NCBI RefSeq assembly: GCF_015706575.1
Contig: NW_024037069.1
Location: forward strand, 32,881,315 to 32,945,314
DNA length: 64,000 nucleotides
Direction: 5' to 3'
DNA from: Patiria miniata
Lineage: Eukaryota > Echinodermata > Asteroidea > Valvatida > Asterinidae
This document shows positions 22,400-33,857 of this stretch, piece after piece. The position numbers and the translations under genes are program-made. Position 1 is the stretch's first letter, and each line of letters starts with the position of its first letter. The notes beneath the pieces were generated by a model that was not told the DNA's origin, searched no databases, and worked only from the letters and a program-made list of their open reading frames with translations.

Positions 22400-23290
22400 G
22401 CGGATCCAGGAATTTTCGCTGCGGGGGGGGGGGGGGGGGGGAGGGGGGGGGGTTCATCATCAAAACATTCTGAAATGTAGTCAGGTGTTATTCTCCGGAC
22501 ACTTGGCCTCCGAAAGTTATTCTCCGGACACTTGGCCTCCGAAAATCAATAGGTGTGTGGGGGTGTGAGTTTGTGTTACATACCCTATGTGGACTTGTGA
22601 ACAAAAGAGGTCCACATAATGCAGGTTGTGTTAACCTTATGTGGACTAAGCCGTGTCCACATAAGGTTTTGCCCTTTCTGGAAAACAGGTTTAGAGGCAT
22701 TTTTGGGTTAGGTTTATTTGTAGCAGAATGAAGAGAAACACTATAGGGAATCATAGAAACAAAAGTGGGTTAAAAGAGTTTTCACAGTTTAAATAAAGTT
22801 ATTTTTTGTACCGAGTTTTCTTAACTACACGAAAACAAAGCAATGTCCACACTAGGTATGTAATGTAAGTCTGGGTGTGCGTGTGTGGGTGGGTGTGAGC
22901 TTGTCTTACATACGCAGTGTGGACTTCCGAACAAAAGACGTCCACATAATGTAGGTAGCAGCGACGAAGTGTGGACTTGCCCACGTCCACACAGTGTTTC
23001 CCCATTTCTGGAAAACAGGTTTAGAGGCATTTTTGGGTTAGGTTTATCTGTAGCAGAATGAAGAGAAACACTAAAGGGAATCATTGAAAAAAAAATTGGG
23101 TTGTAAGAGTTTTCACAGTTTGAGAAAAATGAGTTTTTCCACTGGTGTTCCTTAACTACACGAAAAGAAAGGAAAGTCCACACTAGGTATGTGAAACAAG
23201 TCTGGGTCTGTGGGTGTGTGTGTGTGTTGTGTGGGGGGGGGGGGGGGGGGGGGTTAGGGTTAGGTTTAGGGTTAATATACCCCCTCTGGA
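22400..23290. repeat. ~320-bp tandem duplication plus poly-G and TTAGGG-like run
   Basis: A block with 'tccacataa', 'ctggaaaacaggtttag' and 'agcagaatgaagagaaac' occurs from about 22,570 and again from about 22,893, with a partial third start near 23,205. G tracts lie at 22,424-22,452 and 23,233-23,252. A short telomere-like run (gttagggttaggtttaggg) follows at about 23,253-23,271. Confidence 0.8.
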
Positions 23291-23529
23291 TCCGCACCTG
23301 GGTCGATGAGTGGTATTCTGTGAAAACGATCTTCAAATCCAAATTTGAGAGCATGTTGGCGAGCAAGGTTTTTTTTTTGATTTAGAAAACTTAAGACTTA
23401 AAAAAAAAGACGTTCCGTAATCCATTTGGTTTATGGAGGTCGTCTTAAAGTCAAACTGTTTGGCCAAGGTGAGTCTTAAGCACGCTTAACTACAAGTGAC
23501 ATTCAGTTAGCGAGTCAGTGAGCCAGTTA

Positions 23530-23892
23530 AGCCCGGCGCACACCTGTCCGTTTTTTGCCGGTTCACCGGATCTTCGGGTCATCGTACAGAGGTGTGCGCT
23601 AAAAATTTGGACCGATCCGACCCTACATCGGGCGACTGGATGAATTTTTTCGCATCCGATTTCACCGGATCCGATTTCACAGGACGCAATATTTATGTTA
23701 ACCAATCAGATTTTACGAAGGAAGTCACATGGTTGTCTTCATGTGACTGGTCATCATGTGACCGATTTTTGGACGGAATCGGGCATGTGTGCTGGTAACG
23801 TTGTGGTCTAACCTCCGGTGAAAAACAATATAGGCCTACCGGTGATGCGGTGATCCGGAAACCGGTAAAATCGGGAAAGTGTGCGCCGGGCT
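23530..23892. mobile_element. PIF/Harbinger-like MITE
   Basis: The terminal inverted repeats AGCCCGGCGCACAC / GTGTGCGCCGGGCT and an exact TTA duplication (23,527-23,529 and 23,893-23,895) are diagnostic. The interior matches 12,613-12,916 in reverse. Confidence 0.85.
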
Positions 23893-23959
23893 TTATAGTC
23901 AATAAGATAAATAGAAAGTAGGCCGAGCTTTCCGGATCAGCCAAAATCACGATATTACT

Positions 23960-24163
23960 ATGTGGAAGACATGCACTTACGGTTTTTTTTTGTTGGCGGC
24001 CATCGACGCACTTTATGCAGACGGCGTGTTTAACCACGATTATAGTGTCTACCGCAGAAGCCATTATGCTTGCAAACAAGGGGGTAAGGGCAACTATGTG
24101 GTTTCCACGGATGACACGCTAAAATGGAAAAAAGAGAAATGGAAACAACAGTCATCTCAATAA
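23960..24163 (+). CDS. Hypothetical small secreted-like ORF
   Basis: I do not recognise this 67-codon frame. It begins MWKTCTYGFFLLAAIDALYA, which could serve as a signal peptide, and continues with a polar tail holding one further cysteine and a lysine-rich end. It lies between genes A and B in left-arm-specific sequence, between the MITE at 23,530-23,892 and a GAGTC simple repeat. No copy exists in the right arm, and no splice site or poly(A) signal was assigned. It may be chance. Confidence 0.25.
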   Translation: MWKTCTYGFFLLAAIDALYADGVFNHDYSVYRRSHYACKQGGKGNYVVSTDDTLKWKKEKWKQQSSQ

Positions 24164-24204
24164 TTAAAGTACGCAGAGTTGTAAAGAGTCACTGATTTTT
24201 GTGA

Positions 24205-24345
24205 CTCAGTCGAGTCGAGTCATTTTAAAGAAGTGACTCGAGTCGAGTCGAGTCATTAGGTCAAGAAGGTCGAGTCGAGTCGAGTCACAGTGTGTAGTCA
24301 AGTCGAGTCGAGTCGACCCAAAAATTAAGCTCGAGTCAATTCGAG
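24205..24345. repeat. GAGTC/GAGTCGAGTC simple repeat
   Basis: Repeated 'gagtcgagtc' words with interruptions. Non-coding. Confidence 0.85.
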
Positions 24346-24755
24346 GCAAGAAATATTTGAACACTATAATTACAAATAAAGACAAGAGAGAATTTGTATC
24401 ACTAACAGTCAACAAGAAGTGAAACTTCGGTCTGATCTGGTTTGGCTTTGGGTCTAGAATTGTTTTCCTTTTATGAAAGGTCTGACCCAAATCATGAAAT
24501 CCAGAATGTTTTAAATTTATTTTCGAGCCAACAGCAGACAAAACAATACCAAAACAAAACCCAGCTGGAATAATTCAATAGGTCTCAAGAGAGAGCATGT
24601 GCATGTGCACAAAGATTAAGAAATCAATTTCAGGGGGCCTAAATCCTCAAAATAAAAACAAACACTAAATGTGAGTCTTGGATTTGTAAAAATTGTGTGT
24701 AAAGCTATATACCAGTTTGTTAGGCCTAGGGCCCATAGCCACTCTAAACAAAACT
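24345..24755. repeat. Dispersed segment S, copy 1
   Basis: This segment is found again in the same orientation at 62,141-62,562. Its 24,541-24,755 part also occurs inverted at about 59,893-60,092. Gene A' on the right is therefore flanked by oppositely oriented pieces of this segment. Confidence 0.75.
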
Positions 24756-25290
24756 AACCCCAAAAAAGCTAATAAATAAAGAAAATCTGGGGCAACTCGG
24801 TCAGGGGGCGACTTGACACAATCATCTCCAGACATGCTTTTTCTTCATCGTTTTCGCCCGATAAATCCCCATGAATATCCGAATTATTCATTATTCACCC
24901 AAACACATCAGCTACAGAAAGTCTACCTTTATACCTGCTACTGAAAACCAGAAGTGGAAAAATCCTCAATTTTGAGCAAAAAAAAAAAAAAAATCAAGGA
25001 ACATGACGGGGAAAAAAAGGTTGCAATCTGACGCCACTTTTTTTTCATTTCAAATAGTTCGAAGTATTTCAACTAAAGGGCTGCAAGCTGAAAACAGGAA
25101 CAATTCTGCGATTTTACTGTGATGAGCATCGCTACCTAGTTTTACGAAAAACATAAATGAACCAAAACCAACAACATACCACCTGGAAAAACCCGCGGTC
25201 ATTTCACAAAACATTCAAACAAGGAATAGTATGGCCAGGAACTGCTTAATGAAACAAAGACCAGCGAAAATGGCGGCAACGGTATCTTAC

Positions 25291-25563
25291 CTTGACGGGA
25301 CTCAAGATCGTCAGTTTTCGCATCATATTGCCGTGGAGACTCTGAAATAAAATGAAAAGGCTATCTCTTGTGACTGACGGAGGCAACATGCTACTTTCAA
25401 TACCGTGATTATGAAACAATCAAAGAAAACCCGATCTAGCTGCATCAATGCCAATTCTATTTACTTCGGTTTTGTTTTGTTTTTACAAATTACCTTCCAT
25501 GGCTGCGTCTCCGAAGACGACACCCAGGCACACCAGAAGAACCAAGCAGGTAAAAGCCTTCAT
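25291..25563 (-). CDS. Small secreted peptide precursor, gene B (5' coding exons)
   Basis: The family is not recognised. Coding exon 1 is 25494-25563 (MKAFTCLVLLVCLG..., 23 codons plus one base) and encodes a clear signal peptide. Exon 2 is 25291-25341 (51 bp, same phase) and encodes a polar, acidic stretch with KTDDLESRQ. Donors (GTAAT, GTAAG) and acceptors (ATTAG, TTCAG) fit. Upstream, on the same strand, are a TATA box and a non-coding first exon at 26,446-26,554. The last exon is unresolved: acceptor-like sites downstream near 25,084 and 25,083-25,182 would give only short tails. The layout (signal peptide, acidic spacer, missing C-terminal exon) suggests a processed peptide precursor; this is inference. 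The mirrored copy is at 48,786-49,026. Confidence 0.6.
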
Positions 25564-26045
25564 CTTGACTCTAATTGTCAAAGGAAATAAAAACCAAGAC
25601 GATTAAGCAGCATGGTTTGGCCACAACCTTCACAAATCACAAAAAAATACATTAAAGCGCAGGCACTATACAAAAAGAGAAGGCATCGGAAGTACTAAAC
25701 ATTTCGCCCAAACCTTCTCTTTTAAACACGAATGGTATGAAACCAAGAAGAGCTTGAAGCAAGTCGTGTGTGTATTCGAGTATCGTGAAGAAACGAAGAA
25801 AATTTGTGAAATTATCAATATAAGTAATGATAGCTTTAATGTAAACCTAAGGAGGAAAGGTATGGCACAGTGTTCCATGCTATCAAATCTACCCTACCTG
25901 ATGGTCCGAACTGCAACAGACGATTGTTTTAAGCAGACAATTTGCTGAAATGTGGATCATCAAACAAACTTGGGTTTCTCACCAGAATGCTACGTTGGGC
26001 GATGATAATGCATAATCAATGGTTTGCTTTTTAAAACACATCTTA

Positions 26046-26408
26046 AGGCCAAAAAAAAATAAGTCGGTCTCTGGTCTGCGCGCGGGTCGATTTAAATCAT
26101 GCGCGTCAATCTTTTTCTTTTTTTTCTAAAATGTTCCGCGGTAGCTCCAACAGCGCCCTCTATTGCCGCACCTCCTCATTTTTTTTTTACCAAAGAGCAC
26201 CAAGGAATGGGAAATTGCACCAAGGCAAATGATCGAGAGCACCAAGGCAAATTATGGAGGACAACAATGTACATGAGGAAACCAAAAAAGCAACATAGTA
26301 CCCCACCTTGTCTGTACAATCCAAGCTTGAAGAAAAAAAAAAGCCGCGTCCCCGCGTCAATTCAGGAACTTTGGTCTGACCAGAGACCGAATTTTTTTTT
26401 TTTGGCCT
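26046..26408. mobile_element. TA-flanked MITE R2, type a, copy 2
   Basis: Same termini as 3,813-4,168. It sits in the 5'UTR intron of gene B and is mirrored at 47,956-48,321 in gene B'. Confidence 0.75.
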
Positions 26409-26445
26409 AAAAGTCAGAGGTGTTTAAAAATCGAATAACACTTAC

Positions 26446-26554
26446 ATCACGCTGTTCTTGAGACCACGTCGGTTTGGAAGAGGAAAAATATATGTGGCTT
26501 TTCAGTTGTCGACGGTCGGAATATTGGAAAGCGGACGAATCCGCGGCTTTTATA
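26446..26554 (-). promoter_or_regulatory. Gene B core promoter and 5'UTR exon
   Basis: On the minus strand TATAAAAG lies at 26,554-26,547. A non-coding exon would start about 30 bp downstream and end at 26,446, before a strong GTAAGT donor. The next exon begins seven bases before the gene B ATG. The same arrangement is conserved at 47,810-47,918. Confidence 0.65.
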
Positions 26555-26570
26555 AGTCGAGGCGGCACTG

Positions 26571-27180
26571 AACAGTGGCGTGACTGGGGGGGGGGGAGCC
26601 AAAGTAACGATGGCTCAAATGTTATGATAAAAGTATCATCTACTTGTAAAACTAATAATATGTCCAATTCTGGGCTATCACATAACTGACTTGCATGTCA
26701 TGTTATCCTTGATAATGAAATATGGAATGAAACTGCAAACTGATAACAGAAACAATGAATGATATATTGCCCTGGCGTGAGGTATGCCTTTGCCGTATAG
26801 TAGCTTTTCACCAAAGTTGCCCACAGTGGCGTATGCAGGATTTTGTCAACGGACTTTAAACTTTTCGTGCCGCAGGGGGGGGGGAGGGAGGGGTGTAGGT
26901 GGGGGGATTACCATTACCGAAATGTAGAAATGTTTTTTTCTCCGGACACTTGCCCTCCCTAAAAAACTCATTATTATGCATAATGCAAATTATATGCCCA
27001 TTTTCAAGGCGCTTTGTAATGGTTGTATGAGCGGGTTTTATTTTGTGGATTGATGTCAGAACTCTCTTACCATTTTATTAAAATAATTGCTGAAAATAAT
27101 ACGTGTCAAAAAATCCGCCGGGGAGGGGGGTGGGGGTGGGGGAAGTGTCCCCCTGCCCCCTGGATAGCGACAGCTCTCAG
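26571..27180. repeat. Poly-G repeats with CAGTGGCGT ends (left arm)
   Basis: 'cagtggcgtgact' and 'cagtggcgtatgcagg' each precede a G tract. They resemble the hAT-type MITEs at 13,182 and 13,585, but the far ends are not fixed. Mirrored in the right arm at about 47,190-47,800. Confidence 0.5.
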
Positions 27181-27897
27181 TGGTTTTGTACACGATTTGA
27201 GATCATGGACGTTCGGTCAATCGTGGACGTATTGTTTGCGCCCACATTCTTTTGTCCTTCGTCCACGATTGCCGGTGTTTACACACGTACCCACACACAC
27301 GCTTACATAGGCATAGAAGTGGGGTAATTCCTTTGTTCTCGTGTACTAAAATTTTGAAACGTCGCACACTTGTGTCAAAATGCTCTTATTTAACCATAGT
27401 TAATTTCCTGGGCTGAAATTCGGACTTAATATCCCTTTTCTAAAACTCTTCCATTTGCGACAGATCAACCCACCTTCGAAATTCCTAGTTTTTGAGTAAA
27501 ATCCATATATCTATTTCTTGAAAAACTTGGCAAGTCGGTGGGCATTCCTTGTGGGGTACCTCCCATAGTTCCGGTACCCCACAAGGCAGTGTTTGTACAC
27601 GCACACACCCACACGTACGGCAGCACAGCTTCGTCTAGCTACGCCCGTACAGACAAACGTATATATGTGCTATACTTCTTGGGGGCTATGGTGCCATATA
27701 TGCTGTTAAAAGTAGTGCCGGAAAACAAAACGTATACATTGTAATGGCAATGACAACGTAATATATCACCAAAGCAACCATTCTGTTGTCATATTCAGTT
27801 TCATATTCAAATATAGGGCCCCCGTGAAAACCCCAGTGAAAAAAAATATCTGTTACCATTTAATGGGCCATAACCCTTTACTTGGCTTGTCACTATT

Positions 27898-28279
27898 ATT
27901 TTTCTGGCTGCGAATAGGTCAGTATGCAGTGCGCATGCCGAGCGTATTCAGGACGCACTCGACTTATGCCGACCGCATGCTTGACGCACTTCTGAGCGTA
28001 TTCCCGCCGCATTTCCGCCGCTCGCCGTTCAGCGTGCGTTGCATCTGCGCTGCAAGTTAGTGTTCGTGACGCACCCCGTCAGCATATGAGCCGCATGTAT
28101 TGGACGTATACATAGCGTACTTGCAGCGCAGATGCAACGCACGCTGAACGGCGAGCGGCGCAAATGCGGCGGGAATACGCTCAGAAGTGCGTCAAGCATG
28201 CGGTCGGCATAAGTCGGGTGCGTCCGGAATACGCTCGGCATGCGCACTGCATACTGACCTATTCGCAGCCAGAAAAAAT
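27898..28279. mobile_element. Foldback MITE with ~170-bp arms, left copy
   Basis: Two arms of about 170 bp, beginning TTTTTCTGGCTGCGAATAGG and ending with its complement, are almost perfectly paired. They are rich in 'gcgtattc', 'gcatgc' and 'gacgcac' words and separated by a loop of about 50 bp. Mirrored at 46,061-46,467. Non-coding; the frames inside are shadows of the palindrome. Confidence 0.85.
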
Positions 28280-29570
28280 TAGTCCCCTTACCAGTATGTT
28301 TCAACCAGTATGTTTTTCAACAATAATTACGCCAGTTACTTTTTTGGATAGCTGCAATTGATGGACTCCGGCTTTAATAATACAATAGTATATACCTTTC
28401 TACGCTCTGTTGGCAAACTGCACATTTTGCCAACCATGCGTTGCAAACTACGTATAAGGAAGGTCCAACACTGAAATGAATTACAGATCACCAAAATATT
28501 ATTTGATAATTGGAAATACAACATTGTCAACAAACATACAACATAATTTCTGCACATGCCTTTTTACTGTGTCGTCATTTTGGACCCACTTTTTTGGACC
28601 CACCCCCGCCAAAAAAAAGGGGTTCTAGATCCGCCCTTGCTCGGAACCTGAACTACTTAACTTCTCTACCTGATGTGACGGGAATATAATCGACGATTAT
28701 TTGCGCTTCGCACGTACCGTAGAAGATCGGGAGTTGATGAATAGTGGTTACATATTAAAGGTGAATTCGATAACCCTTGCAATCATACAAACTAACGTTG
28801 GGGGGGGGGGGGGTCAGTCAAGTTCGTGCTTCAAGCGGCAGGGGGCCGCGCTATAGGTTCATAATAGCGTCACTAGATAATGCCTGGACAAGAAAACCCT
28901 TCTTTAAAAAATAAAACAAGACTTTTTGTATAACATAAACTGATGTGTTGTCTGCTAAAAATGTGCGTGCTCTGGTAACTTCCAGCCATCTGGAAGTATA
29001 TTCGGTAACGGAATATAGTCTACACATTCCAGGGAAATTGATGCAACACAAACTCTGGTGTTTACTTTGAAGATTATTTAATGTCCCAATTGACACACGG
29101 CTAATTTGACTGATTCGCAGACAACCTTCTCACATTCGTTTTCGAAATTGCAAATCATTTTTTGGGATATTAATTTTTTTTTTATCTCAACAAGTTTGAG
29201 CAATATAATACCACTTTAAAGGTATCGATTTGAAGTTATAAAACCTATAAATAATGACTGTTGTTTATTTCCGTCGTTACCGAGTGAAATGATGCAGCAG
29301 CATTATCGTACCAATTACAACTGCCATAATTTATAGCGTCTATAATTTAGTTTTGCTTCCGTTTGAATTGATCATGTTCATAAATAAAAGGCCTTCTGAA
29401 ATTACAATATGCCAACTGCTGTCACCGAGTAGAGACTAGACCTACATTGTTGCAGTTCTCATTTAATTGACATGCCAGCAGAAATCGCAAAATCATGTAG
29501 ACAAATACCACTTTCCAAGTTATGTAAAACAAAATAAAATCTATGAATTCCATAAATTATGGACTAACTG
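28280..29570. repeat. Inverted copy of the central repeat unit
   Basis: This stretch is the reverse complement of parts of the 3.4-kb units (for example 31,220-32,100, 34,730-35,900 and 44,500-45,640). It contains small frames repeated in every copy, but no splice signals or domain. Confidence 0.8.
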
Positions 29571-29715
29571 GCTGACTGACTGGCTCCCCGACTGACGGAC
29601 TGACTCCCCGACTCCCCAACTGACTGACTGACTGACCGACTGACCGACTGACTGACCGACTGACCGACTCCCCGACTGACCGACTGACCGACTGACCGAC
29701 TGACTGACTGACTGA
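29570..29715. repeat. GACT/GACC simple repeat
   Basis: Runs of 'ctgactgaccga' and 'ctccccgactg' units. Shorter relatives lie at about 31,165-31,220, 34,683-34,730 and 44,430-44,490 in the units. Confidence 0.9.
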
Positions 29716-29792
29716 CTGTCACTTGTTAATCAAACTTCCTTAAGACTCACCTTGGCCAAACATTTTGACTCAGACGACCACCTAGACCCTTT

Positions 29793-30164
29793 AGGCCAAA
29801 AAAAAAAGTCTCCGGTTTCTGGTATTGAGCTTGCCCAAAAAGTGGTGCGGCGACGCGGTTTTTTTTTTTTTTTTACCTGACTTTTTTGCTTCAAATGTCG
29901 GCTGATGACTGCAAATGGTGCCCGACTAAACTTAGTGCAAATATATTGGAGTCCAGAGAGGCCACATAAAGCTTATTCTCGACCATAACCCCATCTAAAA
30001 ACACGTTTATTGTGCAGCAGCAGGATTCCAGTCAAACCAGTGAGTTTGGCGGTTTTGAGACATCATCTTTCATTGAAAAAAAAAACTTTTTCATTTTGCC
30101 GACGCGCATGGCTACGGCGACGCGCGCGCATACCAGAAACCGGAGACTTTTTTTTTTTTTGCCT
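29793..30164. mobile_element. TA-flanked MITE R2, type b, copy 2
   Basis: Inverted relative to 15,910-16,275, with the termini AGGCC...GCCT and flanking TA. It lies at the inner edge of the left arm. Confidence 0.7.
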
Positions 30165-30477
30165 TAAACCAAATGGATCAGGGAGTTATTTTCCATTTGA
30201 GAAATCCTCCAAGCGAACGATTCAGGAGTTCACCCCAGAATAAAAATTCCTAAAGACACCAATGACAAATGCCCATACTTCAAATTTTTTATACTCTCAC
30301 AAGTGTTTAGGCTGCACAGAGCCATGATGATCAAAATATCATCTTTCATTTTCATTTCAATTTTTGGTGGGTTGACCGATGACTTTTCCAGAAATTCTCA
30401 CCTCCCAAAAAAGACAACCCCTTAAACTAGTGATGTGATCCAAAGTGGAACAGTCTAGCCATCTTGGAAAAAAGATG

Positions 30478-33400
30478 CTTTCAGTTGGATGAAAAACAAT
30501 AAACGGAGAGCTGGATAGTGTTTATTCAAAATTTCGGGAACAAATCCCCGGATTGCCTTAAAGCATAGTATCATCGACCCTGTTAACAGAATGACCATTC
30601 TTATAAGTTTCGCTAGATCAGACTAAGACCCATTGGCGCCATGCAAAGTGGGGTCAATTTTGCATTTAATCCAAATTTTGAGAAAAAGAACGAAACCAGT
30701 ATCATTTGATAGCTTGGAACTTGTGGACTTTGGAAATATAACTTAAGAATGATTTTAGATCAGACTTATTAGGCACGAAAAGCGCAGGAGTGGGCGTGGC
30801 CGTCACCCGCTTCTTTTTATTTTCGCTGATACCGTTGCAACGCAACAGTAGAGGAGAAAATGAAACCAGTTTGTATTGATGCCTTAACACTCATGGAATA
30901 TAGAAATATAACTTAAGAGTGGTTTTAGGTCAGATTACTTAAGAGTGGCGGGAAAAGCACGGAGGGGGCGGGACCTCAACCCCCTACCACGTCGCAAGGC
31001 ATTTGTTAAATCCTGCCAAGTTTCTTTCACAGGTGTTCTGCTGTCTTGCAGTAATTGTGACATGTCAGTGCCGATTAACAGATTGAATTGAAATTGTGCA
31101 AATGTACTACAAAATTGAAATTGGGAAAATGAAACCATTTTTATTGATGCCCTGGCACGGGGAGTCAGTCAGCTAGTCAGCCAGTCAGCTGGGGAGTCGG
31201 GGAGCCAGTCAGTCAGCCAGTTAGTCCATAATTTATGGAATTCATAGATTTTATTTTGTTTTACATAACTTGGAAAGTGGTATTTGTCTACATGATTTTG
31301 CGATTTCTGCTGGCATGTCAATTAAATGAGAACTGCAACAATGTAGGTCTAGTCTCTAACCGGTGACAGCAGTTGGCATATTGTAATTTCAGTAGGCCTT
31401 TTATTTATGAACATGATCAATTCAAACGGAAGCAAAACTAAATTATAGACGCTATAAATAATGGCAGTTGTAATTGGTAAGATAATGCTGCTGCATCATT
31501 TCACTCGGTAACGACGGAAATAAACAACAGTCATTATTTATATAGTTTTAAAACTTCAAATCGATACCTTTAAAGTGGTATTATATTGCTCAAACTTGTT
31601 GAGATAAAAAAAAATTAATATCCCAAAAAAATATTTTGCAATTTCGAAAACGAATTTGAGAAGGTTGTCTGCGAATCAGTCAAATTAGCCGTGTGTCAAT
31701 TGGGACATTAAATAATCTTCAAAGTAAACATCAGAGTTTGTGTTGCATCAATTTTCCTGGAATGTTTAGACTATATTCCGTTACCGTATATACTTCCAGA
31801 TGGCTGGAAGTTACCAGAGCACTCACATTTTTTAGCAGACAACACATCAGTTTATGTTATACAAATAGTCTTGTTCTATTTTTTAAAGAAGGGTTTTCTT
31901 GTCCAGGCATTATCTAGTGACGCTAAAATTTGGCCCCAAAAAAGTAGGTCCAAAATTACGACACAGTAAAAAGGCATGTGCAGAAATTATGTTGTATGTT
32001 TGTTGACAATGTTGTATTTCCAATTATCAAATAATATTTTGGTGATCTGTAATTCATGTCAGTGTTGGACCTTCCTTATACGTAGTTTGCAACGCATGGT
32101 TGGCAAATTTTCAATTGGTATGTTTTGTTTCACTTGCAAACTACTATTTTCCGAGTATTTGCAGAACACCCCCTCAACTCCAAAGCCACCTACTAGAAAT
32201 CAATGGCTACGCAGTCAAAGGAGATTACAAAAAAAAACCTGAGGGTACACCCGGGATAAAAATTCCCATGGACACCAGTGCTTTGCCCATATCTCAAAAT
32301 TCTTTTTAAAATACTCAAAACTCTAACAGGTATTCAGGTTACATCGGATGATCGACACGTCACCTTTCATCTTCTTTCCAATTATTGGTTGGTTGACCAT
32401 TGACTTTTCGAAAAATTCTAACCCGAAAAAGGCGACCCCTCAAACAAGTGATGTTTTCCAAAGTGGAAAAGAAGCCATCTTGAAAAAGGGCCCCGCCACA
32501 ATATGGCTAAATAGTGTCTTTAATTCCCTAATTCCATGGCTGTCAGAACTCTCTAATATAGCAGATTTTGAGGGTATAACTTGTATTCATGAGCTCGGCG
32601 GACGGATTTTTGGCCTATTTGGACCCTCATATTGAAAATATGCCATGAGCCCCCCCCCCCCCCCCACCCCACCTACCTATTGATTTTCGGAGGCCTAAGT
32701 GTCTGGAAAAAATAACCGGCCAACATTTCAGCACACCTCCCTGAAAACATTCTGGATCTACCGTGCTAGCCCCCCCCCCCCCCCCCCCCCAAATATGGTT
32801 CTAGAACCGCGCCTGACTGGTATATATAATGACCTTCATGCAAACAACACATGTGTGAAGTTTGAAGTTGATGACGTCATCAGACCGGAAGTTACAACGA
32901 AAAGACCTTCTATTCTTCAAAAGTAAATCAATCCTGAGAGATATAATCGTGAATTGTCCATTGAATGATATCTTAAACATTGGCGTCAATATTATTGTGC
33001 CAGGTTCGTGGCATGTCTAATTGTTCACACACGTTACCCGCCGCTGACAAAAATACCCTTTATAGCCCGCTGAACGTAGCCTGGATTTTCGTTTGCTTTT
33101 CGCGGGCGTACATGTACATGTACATGTACATGTCCAGTTATTAGTACGTAGACTCTGAGAAAGTCTGAGGAGAAGTACTGTTGTCACGCGTGTACGGCTA
33201 AAATAGATCGCTGCGCGCGTCTTCGCATGCGCAGTTAATGTGTCATAACCGGGGTTAAGCTTGTACACTGCATGCACACTGTGATTCGGAAAGTAGAATG
33301 TGTGCACTTACGCTGTTCGTGGCGCGGCCCGGAAAGGCATCCTCGTACGAACTCTGAGAGGCGATTTGGCGAATATAAATGTTTGTTTCTGTTTATAAAT

Positions 33401-33857
33401 TTACCTTCGGATAGTAAGTACTATTTCTGGTTTTTTTTTCGGGCAAATGGTATTGGGAGTTCATGCTGAAAACAGCTTACCATTTAAAATGGCTCCAGTT
33501 ATGATCAGACACTTGAATACATGCAAATCAATGAACATGCATCCTCTCCGAATAACATCAGTATACACTACCCATATTCACTTTTTCTACGTTTAAAAAA
33601 AATAAATACATACTGACATTGATCACTACATAAAAGAAACATTTTTAAACAAAATGATTAATTTTTATCAGACAGTTTAAATTTCGTTATCCTTTGTACA
33701 TGTTCTTACATTAAAAAAAATATGCATAACTTAACTGGACAGTGTTTCATAAAATAGTTGTCTACCCGACCACTCTGCGTTTGTAACAACAAACGCGAAG
33801 CTCTAGTATTGTATTATTAATGTGAGGGTCTGATTAAAGACGTGTGACGTAATTCCA
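30478..33857. repeat. Central repeat unit 1 (~3.4 kb)
   Basis: The unit begins 'ttcagttggatgaaaaac' and ends before the same words at 33,858. It holds two related 5' blocks ('aaatataacttaaga' twice), a GACT-type repeat, an inverted match to the left arm, an R1 piece at 32,268-32,640, two C tracts and a Helitron-like 3' end. Compared with units 2 and 3 it has a deletion of roughly 260 bp near 31,922. Confidence 0.85.
32818..33806 (+). mobile_element. Helitron-like 3' segment (unit 1)
   Basis: The 3' end carries a hairpin GCGTTTGT-aaca-ACAAACGC, six bases, then CTAG followed by T. This is the classical Helitron 3' signature. The 5' part is missing, and similarity to the array copy starts near 'ggtatatata'. 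It contains TGACGTCA and CCGGAAGT. Confidence 0.7.

Larger units (their letters stand above)
19950..29710 (+). repeat. Left arm of large inverted duplication
   Basis: Three blocks match the right arm in reverse complement: about 19,950-21,620 with 60,385-62,140 (gene A), about 24,541-25,145 with 59,498-60,092, and about 25,135-29,575 with 44,500-49,180 (gene B and flanks). By eye the matching blocks differ at only a few percent of sites, apart from indels and insertions. The sequence at 21,620-24,540 is left-specific. Confidence 0.85.

Noticed and set aside
25081-25182. Third coding exon of gene B at acceptor-like sites near 25,182 or 25,084
   Set aside because: Both give only short tails before a stop, and the first differs in length between arms. 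Neither is supported enough to annotate.
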